NCBI GenBank assembly: GCA_041497995.1
Contig: JBGQHM010000302.1
Location: 1-8,202 of the forward strand
Source of the DNA: DATKMS01 sp041497995
GTDB lineage: Bacteria; Desulfobacterota; Binatia; HRBIN30
Direction of reading: 5' to 3'
Length of the DNA: 8,202 nt
Part shown: positions 1 through 4,526 of the stretch, piece after piece
How positions within the stretch are numbered: the first letter of the stretch is position 1
How the letters are laid out: each line of letters opens with the position of its first letter
Position numbers and translations under genes: made by a program
Notes under the pieces: generated by a model
Seen by the model: the letters and a program-made list of their open reading frames with translations, nothing else
What the model was told of the DNA's origin: nothing
The model's database searches: none

Positions 1-226
1 ACAGCTGCAGCGCCGCCACCGGCAGAAAGAGCGAGAACGGCGTGTAGGGGAAGAACGTTGGGATGTCGTAGATGTCCTGATTGCGCAATACGGTGAGCGC
101 CATGTGGCGATAGATGCTCAGGTCGGACACCTCGGCACCGAGCAGCCAAGCGGGGAGCGCCCGCGCCACAAGGGTTGCGGTCACCACGATGATCAGGGCG
201 CGGCGATCGCGATCCAACGACGACAT
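1..226 (-). CDS. Polytopic membrane protein, probable GT-C (DUF2029/GT87-like) glycosyltransferase, N-terminal fragment
   Basis: Seen: an open frame of 75 codons reads leftward from an ATG at 226 and leaves the window at base 1. The start is supported by AAGGGA at 237-232 on the minus strand, five bases before the ATG. The protein begins MSSLDRDRR, followed by a hydrophobic helix at about residues 10-30. A polar loop with D33 and the stretch YRHMALTVLRNQDIYD comes next, and a second hydrophobic segment begins at FPYTPFSLFLP. Family knowledge: a first helix, then an acidic residue, a Tyr/His-containing amphipathic stretch ending in D-x-Y, then F-x-Y-x-P before helix 2, is the usual opening of polyprenyl-phosphate-dependent GT-C enzymes. 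These transfer sugars on the outer face of the cytoplasmic membrane. Inference: a DUF2029/GT87-type mannosyl- or arabinosyltransferase-like protein. Only the N-terminus is visible, so the donor, the acceptor and even the exact family are uncertain. The gene lies 278 bp downstream of the TPR protein on the same strand and is probably transcribed separately. Confidence 0.6.
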   Translation of the reverse strand, partial: MSSLDRDRRALIIVVTATLVARALPAWLLGAEVSDLSIYRHMALTVLRNQDIYDIPTFFPYTPFSLFLPVAALQL

Positions 227-267
227 GGCGGTCCCTTGTGCCCGGAAGGCGCGCAAAAGTCACCCCA

Positions 268-289
268 GTGAGGGTGCCGGACCCCTCAC
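268..289 (-). terminator. Perfect 7-bp inverted repeat; possible weak terminator or leader hairpin
   Basis: GTGAGGG at 268-274 pairs perfectly with CCCTCAC at 283-289 around an 8-base loop. Read on the minus strand, the hairpin is followed about nine bases later by a short CTTTT run at 259-255. It lies 215 bp past the stop of the TPR gene and about 40 bp before the ATG of the glycosyltransferase-like gene. It could end the first transcript or sit in the leader of the second. The T-run is short and offset, so it is not a textbook intrinsic terminator. Confidence 0.3.
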
Positions 290-339
290 GATTGCGCCGT
301 GGACCTAGCGCCGCATCGGGCCGCCTTCCACCCACAAGC

Positions 340-355
340 CCGACGCTAGCGTCGG
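340..355. repeat. 16-bp perfect palindrome in the intergenic region
   Basis: CCGACGCTAGCGTCGG is fully self-complementary, centred on CTAG between bases 347 and 348. As RNA it could fold only as a 6-bp stem with a CTAG tetraloop, and no T-run follows on either strand. As DNA, its twofold symmetry would suit a homodimeric DNA-binding protein. A chance palindrome in GC-rich DNA cannot be excluded, and no gene start lies nearer than about 115 bp. Confidence 0.3.
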
Positions 356-504
356 CGTGGCCTTTGGTTCGCTGGGCGATCTACTCGTCGCGCGGGATTC
401 CGCGACTAGCGAAGGGACGAGGCAGGACTATGCAACGCGACCGCCTCGTCGGTGCGTGCTCTCGAGAGACACGGACGCACTGGAACAGGTCTTCACCGTG
501 CTGC

Positions 505-3500
505 TCACGTCGGAGGCGCCGGGTCCGCCGTTGCCTGTTGTGCTGATGATGTCGAATGCGTCGGTGCCACGTCAGCAAGGCATTGCTGCCGCGCCAAGAC
601 CAGCTGATCACGGGGCTGACTGCTGAACGGTCGAAACTCGCGTTCGGCTTCGCCGACGTCGATCTCGTGCAGGAGATTCGCCGATGCCGTCTGCTCAACC
701 GGGCTCGGCGATGTGGGGTGTTCGGTCGGCTTCTGGTGCAATGTTAGACAGAGACGTGCCTGTGCCAAATCCCAGATTGCTTCATAGTAGAACGGATGGG
801 TTTTCGGTGGATGCGCCTGCGTATCGGCTGCGGCAGCGTGCGTCGCATCCACTACCTTCTGCAATTGCTCGACCGCCTTCTCGGGATCGTTCTGGGCCAA
901 ACGAATCTCCCCCAACGCCCGGCGCGCCGTCGCGTCGAGCCCTGGAGCGTTCTTGGCCAAGACGAGCGCGCGCTCAGCGTAGTCAGCCGCGTCCTTGATC
1001 TCTTGTGGTCCCGGACCGTCGTCCTTGCCGATCACCCGCGCGTGTGTGTACCACAGCCAAACCGTACGAGCGGATGCGTTGAGCGCCTCGAAACTCGAGG
1101 GGTCCCGGTTGATGGCTTTGGAATATTCCTCAAGCGCCTTGGCGAACGACGTCTTGCTTCGGTAGCGTTCAGCCAGCCGGACATGCGCGGCAGGGTCTGC
1201 ATTCAACTCCGCCATTCGCTGCGGGTTGCCCAAGGCCTCGGCCATCGCCGCAACATTGCAGCGGATCAGTTGATCATCGGGCGTGAGTGCGAGCGCCCCT
1301 TCGTAGTAGCGAAGCGCGGCGGACCAGTAGCGGCGCGGCGAGATGTCTCCGGACCCAGCGTGGTCAACATCTGCGGTGCGCACAGCGACTTCGTCACCCT
1401 GACAGTGCCAGTAGTGGTCGTCGTTCGGAGCGGTGGGAATGGGTCGGGGGCCGGCATGTCCGGCGAAGACATCTCCCAGGATTGAGAGTACGGCGGCCGC
1501 TTGCCCTGGGCCCTTCCGTTGGGCCTCCGAGGAGGCCGCGTACGCATGCTGCGCGAGTCTGCAGTAGAAGTAGCCAGCATAGTGCGCGTCCCGGTAGTGG
1601 TGCGGAGTGTGCTCGTCCAAAGTCTCGTTGCACAACTCGTAGGCGGCGGCAGCGCGATCCGCCAAGCTCGTGGTGCCGCGGGGCTGTTGGAGTACGTGCT
1701 GCCAGAGGGTGCGCGCCTGCTCGGCGCGTGCGGCGTGTTCTTCCGCCCCGGATCCACCCGTCAGCGGCAGAATCGCCGGCCGCTCGTAGTGGTACGAGTC
1801 GAAGAAGTACAACGTCCTGGCAAGGGCCAACTCTGCAGCGGTGAAGTCTGGGTTGGTGCGGAGGCTGGTACGCAACGCTGCCACCGCGAGCCCGGGTTGT
1901 CCGTCGTCTCGCAACGCTAAGCCGAGGCGGTACTGGGCCAGCGCGAATCCCGGATCGATGATGGTCGCGCTGCGAAAATTGTCGATTGCCTTGTTGAGTG
2001 CATCGTAGTCTCGGACGGTTCGAAACTTGCGCCACTGGTCGAGGGCGTAGGTGAAGTTTTGAAACGCATTGTATGAGTCGGTGATTAATCCAGCCCTCAA
2101 CGTGGGGTCGGATTGGAAGATGTTGAACGCCAGACCCGTCACGGCATCGAAGCGAGTGCACCCCGGGGAACTTGGGGTAGTGGTCGCGCCTTCGTCGCAC
2201 TCGCCTCTCCACGCCTCGCCGGCAGAAGAACTTGCCAGGACGGTGAAGCGCTTCTTCGAAGCCGAGGGTTCCACTTGGACAGTACCGTCGATGATACGCA
2301 CGCCGAGGAACCGACGGATGGGAGCGTCGATCGGGGTCAAGATGAGGCGCAACGGGACCTTGAAGTCGGAGACTTGGATGTCTTGCTGGCCCAGCGCGGT
2401 CTCGGCGCTGCTGCCGCCGGTGCCACCGAACGCCGTGCGGTGTGCACTCGGCGCCAGCAGGGTGCTGGCTTCAGGACGGAGTATATCTCTCAGAGCACCC
2501 AATTCGTTCACCAGCCGATCCGAGAAAGCTGTACCGAGATCGAGATCGTCCTGCAGTCCCGATCCGTCCTTCGAGACCGCCTGATGGAAGGGTTGCACGA
2601 TTGTCTTGCCCGCGTTGGGCAATTCGGCAAGGACGATCGCCACGGCGATCATCATCACCGACTTGAGCAGCAGCTGCCACGTCGAGTTCACCGTCAGCAA
2701 GCTCTTGATGCCCGTCCACGGGCTCGCGCCAACCGCGCCGGGTGAGGCAGCGTTCGCCGCCGACGCTGCGCCACGTTCGCGCACCCGCTGCGTCCACCAA
2801 GCGGGCACATTGCCCAGCGCACCCGTGGCGACTTCACAGAGGACGATCCACGCGAGGATACACCCGACGAAGTTGAGAACTGGATCGGTGTCCAAGCATC
2901 GAAAGGGGTCAGCGATGCTCACGATCATGACGGCGACGGCGACGATCGCAGCGCTGAAGCGCGTGGCGGAACGTGATGCGGGACTCTCAGACCGCCACCG
3001 GCTTATGACTCCGCGTGCGGCAGTCCACAGCTGCCACGGAGGGATCCAAACGGCGCTGACGATGGCGTTGAGAAGGACGGCGTACCACGACACCTTCGCC
3101 CAAAGGCGGTACGCAGGAGACAGCTCGGTGTTCGCGAGCTCAGGACGGTACAGTGCCCAGACCGCCACACCCGCCACGGCGATGGTCGCGATGCACCAAC
3201 GTTCCCGTCGCTCGTTGCAGCCCATCAGCGCGAGACCCGCGTCGGTTGTGCAGACGACGATCCAGATGAGCAGGGGTGGGAACCACAGGTCGTAGAAATA
3301 CACTTGCATCGGTGCGAGGTCGGAGGGGTTGAGCACCTGAATTTGGGTGGCTGCGAGCACACCCAGGCAGAAGCCCGCAACCAATTGCAACGGAGGCGCA
3401 CCGCTGGGCGCCCGCAGCTCTCGCGCGACGTACCACACGAGACCGGTGGCGACGGGAGTGCCGGCAATCACGAGGGCCAACAGCCACCAGCCCAAGCGGC

Positions 3501-3714
3501 CCTGGACGATGAGAATCCCGAACTCGGGACTCAGCACGAACATGTCTGAGAGGGCCATGGCGTACAGCACGCAGGTCAGTGTTCCGAGCAAGATGTTCAG
3601 ACCACCAAGCCAGCGCGCCGCCCGATCAGCAGTGGTCGAGCCCATGCATGACACGCCCTGGACAAGGAGAAGGACAATGAGGATCGGTGAAATCGTTGCT
3701 GCAACTGTGCTCAT
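505..3714 (-). CDS. Membrane protein with about 10 helices fused to a C-terminal TPR region; function unknown
   Basis: Seen: 1069 residues from an ATG at 3714. I chose this start because GGAGGA lies six bases upstream (3725-3720). The frame stays open back to 3873, but that extension is Pro/Arg/His-rich, has no ribosome site and would put a polar tail before the first helix. Hydrophobic segments lie near residues 5-22, 35-58, 75-97, 108-127, 138-164, 173-189, 207-231, 251-268, 277-300 and 345-364. After a Ser/Gly-rich linker comes a compact, strand-rich region (about 445-540). TPR-like helical pairs follow at about 569-640, 795-830, 846-887, 909-955 and 970-990, for example ALAQYRLGLALRDDGQPGLA with the usual Asp-Pro ending the previous helix. 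The tail is Ser/Thr/Pro-rich. TPRs mediate protein contacts; nothing here shows an enzyme active site. Inference: a membrane-anchored scaffold whose TPR domain would lie on one face of the cytoplasmic membrane. I do not recognise the family, and the helix count is by eye. Confidence 0.85.
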   Translation of the reverse strand: MSTVAATISPILIVLLLVQGVSCMGSTTADRAARWLGGLNILLGTLTCVLYAMALSDMFVLSPEFGILIVQGRLGWWLLALVIAGTPVATGLVWYVARELRAPSGAPPLQLVAGFCLGVLAATQIQVLNPSDLAPMQVYFYDLWFPPLLIWIVVCTTDAGLALMGCNERRERWCIATIAVAGVAVWALYRPELANTELSPAYRLWAKVSWYAVLLNAIVSAVWIPPWQLWTAARGVISRWRSESPASRSATRFSAAIVAVAVMIVSIADPFRCLDTDPVLNFVGCILAWIVLCEVATGALGNVPAWWTQRVRERGAASAANAASPGAVGASPWTGIKSLLTVNSTWQLLLKSVMMIAVAIVLAELPNAGKTIVQPFHQAVSKDGSGLQDDLDLGTAFSDRLVNELGALRDILRPEASTLLAPSAHRTAFGGTGGSSAETALGQQDIQVSDFKVPLRLILTPIDAPIRRFLGVRIIDGTVQVEPSASKKRFTVLASSSAGEAWRGECDEGATTTPSSPGCTRFDAVTGLAFNIFQSDPTLRAGLITDSYNAFQNFTYALDQWRKFRTVRDYDALNKAIDNFRSATIIDPGFALAQYRLGLALRDDGQPGLAVAALRTSLRTNPDFTAAELALARTLYFFDSYHYERPAILPLTGGSGAEEHAARAEQARTLWQHVLQQPRGTTSLADRAAAAYELCNETLDEHTPHHYRDAHYAGYFYCRLAQHAYAASSEAQRKGPGQAAAVLSILGDVFAGHAGPRPIPTAPNDDHYWHCQGDEVAVRTADVDHAGSGDISPRRYWSAALRYYEGALALTPDDQLIRCNVAAMAEALGNPQRMAELNADPAAHVRLAERYRSKTSFAKALEEYSKAINRDPSSFEALNASARTVWLWYTHARVIGKDDGPGPQEIKDAADYAERALVLAKNAPGLDATARRALGEIRLAQNDPEKAVEQLQKVVDATHAAAADTQAHPPKTHPFYYEAIWDLAQARLCLTLHQKPTEHPTSPSPVEQTASANLLHEIDVGEAEREFRPFSSQPRDQLVLARQQCLADVAPTHSTSSAQQATADPAPPT

Positions 3715-3719
3715 GCGCG

Positions 3720-3725
3720 TCCTCC
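3720..3725 (-). promoter_or_regulatory. Ribosome binding site that fixes the start of the TPR membrane protein
   Basis: Read on the minus strand, this is GGAGGA, ending six bases before the ATG at 3714-3712. It is the strongest Shine-Dalgarno match in the window. It decides between this start and the in-frame ATG 159 bases further upstream, which has no comparable site. Confidence 0.75.
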
Positions 3726-3911
3726 GATGTGGCGCGGTGATACTCGCCGCGCTCGCGGGGTACGCAGACGGACGCCGCAAATCGCGCGCCATCAACCGGT
3801 GGTGCGGTGCAACCGCGATGACGGAGAATGACTGTCCACTGTGTTGGACGGGATGCCCCGGTGGATTCCACAATCTCAGATGTCGAGAGGAGCGTCATCG
3901 CTTCCCAGCCA

Positions 3912-3940
3912 TCAACTCACTGATGGGCTACAGTCGTTGA
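3912..3940. repeat. Imperfect inverted repeat upstream of the Gre-family gene
   Basis: TCAAC (3912-3916) pairs with GTTGA (3936-3940) and ACTG (3919-3922) pairs with CAGT (3931-3934). This leaves an 8-base loop and a small asymmetric internal loop: nine base pairs in all. It sits about 45 bp before the Gre ATG in the divergent promoter region. It has no T-run and no gene ends there, so an operator or chance symmetry is likelier than a terminator. Confidence 0.3.
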
Positions 3941-3970
3941 GTGCAAGCGTGTCGGCCGTTCTGCAGCGCG

Positions 3971-3979
3971 TGATATCCT
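3971..3979 (+). promoter_or_regulatory. Possible extended -10 promoter element giving a leaderless Gre-family mRNA
   Basis: TGATATCCT fits the extended -10 pattern TGnTATnnT, with four of six matches in the hexamer. The hexamer ends six bases before the ATG at 3986, so transcription would begin at or next to the start codon. There is no Shine-Dalgarno match in front of that ATG, which agrees with a leaderless message. No good -35 is seen; extended -10 promoters can work without one. This is inferred from motif position only. Confidence 0.35.
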
Positions 3980-3985
3980 CGAGCC

Positions 3986-4507
3986 ATGAGCAAGGCCTTC
4001 ACAAAGGACGACGCATGGGAGGAGCCGGTGGTCCCGGCGCGGGCGCCGTTGCCGGCGGGCGTGCCGAACTACGTCACGCCTCGGGGGCTCAAGCTGCTGC
4101 GCACAGAGCTCGCAGAGCTCGACGCCGAACGCCAGCGTCTGGATTCCGACCGCAGCGATGAGGTCGAGCGCCGGCGTCGGCTGATGATCGTGGGCAGACG
4201 CCTCAGCGACCTTGCCGCGCGTATCGCCAGCGCGGAGGTCGTCGATCCGCGTCGCCAACCGCACGATACGGTGCGCTTCGGTGCCAGTGTGACGCTGAGA
4301 ACCATGACCGGTGAACGCGCGGGCGAGGAGCGCCGCATCGCAATCGTCGGCATCGACGAAGCGGATGCGGCCAACGGGCGCGTCGCGTTCGTCGCCCCGA
4401 TCGCGCGCGCGATTCTCGGGCGCGAGGTGGGGGCGACTGCCTCCCTGCACACCGCGCGCGGCGAAGAGTTGCTGCGGGTGATGTCGATTGAGTACACCGC
4501 GGAGTGA
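3986..4507 (+). CDS. GreA/GreB-family transcription factor with a shortened coiled coil
   Basis: Seen: 173 residues, GreB-sized, but arranged differently. Residues 1-28 are an extension rich in Pro and acidic residues (MSKAFTKDDAWEEPVVP). YVTPRGLKLLRTEL (29-42) matches the opening of the Gre N-terminal helix. The hairpin ends at AEVVDP (83-88). The C-terminal FKBP-like domain follows, with VRFGASVTL (96-104), IAIVGIDEAD (118-127), PIARAILGREVG (138-149) and the terminal IEY (168-170). Family knowledge: Gre factors enter the RNA polymerase secondary channel and, through an acidic pair at the coiled-coil tip, stimulate cleavage of backtracked RNA. From T31 to D87 is 57 residues, against 70 for the same span in E. 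coli GreA and GreB as I recall them. DRSDE (55-59) sits near the middle, where GreB has DRSEN. Inference: the acidic tip may be kept, but on shorter arms, so anti-backtracking activity is uncertain. No ribosome site precedes the ATG. It is divergent from the TPR gene and convergent with the BNR gene. Confidence 0.88.
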   Translation: MSKAFTKDDAWEEPVVPARAPLPAGVPNYVTPRGLKLLRTELAELDAERQRLDSDRSDEVERRRRLMIVGRRLSDLAARIASAEVVDPRRQPHDTVRFGASVTLRTMTGERAGEERRIAIVGIDEADAANGRVAFVAPIARAILGREVGATASLHTARGEELLRVMSIEYTAE

Positions 4508-4526
4508 TCTCTCGAACCTCGACGAA
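4508..4526. other. Convergent 19-bp gap without a visible terminator
   Basis: The stops of the Gre-family gene (4505-4507) and the BNR-repeat gene (4527-4529) face each other across only 19 bases. I see no hairpin with a T-run on either strand here, so any terminator must overlap coding sequence, or termination is Rho-dependent. Some read-through into the opposite gene is possible. Confidence 0.6.

Larger units (their letters stand above)
227..504. other. Non-coding gap between the TPR membrane protein and the glycosyltransferase-like gene
   Basis: I see no convincing gene in this gap. The short frames that cross it are Arg/Ser/Pro-rich and have no start context. It holds three inverted repeats, of which two are listed separately (268-289 and 340-355). 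The third has arms GTCGCG at 387-392 and CGCGAC at 401-406 around an 8-base loop. It should contain the end of the upstream minus-strand transcript and the promoter of the glycosyltransferase-like gene. I could not pick out a clear -35/-10 pair. Confidence 0.5.
3715..3985. promoter_or_regulatory. Divergent intergenic region between the TPR membrane protein and the Gre-family factor
   Basis: Both genes start outward from this 271-bp stretch, so it must hold both promoters. On the plus side there is a TGn-TATCCT element close to the Gre ATG (listed separately). On the minus side I find no convincing -35/-10 pair; TATCAC at about 3750-3745 has no matching -35. It also contains two inverted repeats: GTCCA 3834-3838 with TGGAC 3845-3849, and the longer one at 3912-3940. 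Frames crossing it lack coding character. Confidence 0.5.

Noticed and set aside
361..430. Possible tRNA-like fold in the intergenic region (GGTTCG and ATTCC segments)
   Set aside because: The segments do not assemble into a cloverleaf with acceptor, D and T arms; no acceptor stem pairs.
796..1485. Plus-strand open frame (229 codons) opposite the TPR region
   Set aside because: Antisense shadow of the TPR coding sequence in GC-rich DNA; Arg/Val-rich, with no motif.
2606..3295. Plus-strand open frame (229 codons) opposite the membrane part of the TPR protein
   Set aside because: Antisense shadow: its composition follows from the opposite strand's hydrophobic codons, and there is no ribosome site or domain.
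3834..3849. GTCCA/TGGAC hairpin in the divergent promoter region
   Set aside because: Only five base pairs, expected by chance in sequence of this length; mentioned only in the region description.
3715..3873. In-frame N-terminal extension of the TPR membrane protein to an ATG at 3873
   Set aside because: The 53 extra residues are Pro/His/Arg-rich with no ribosome site. The ATG at 3714 has GGAGGA six bases upstream and opens directly into the first membrane helix.
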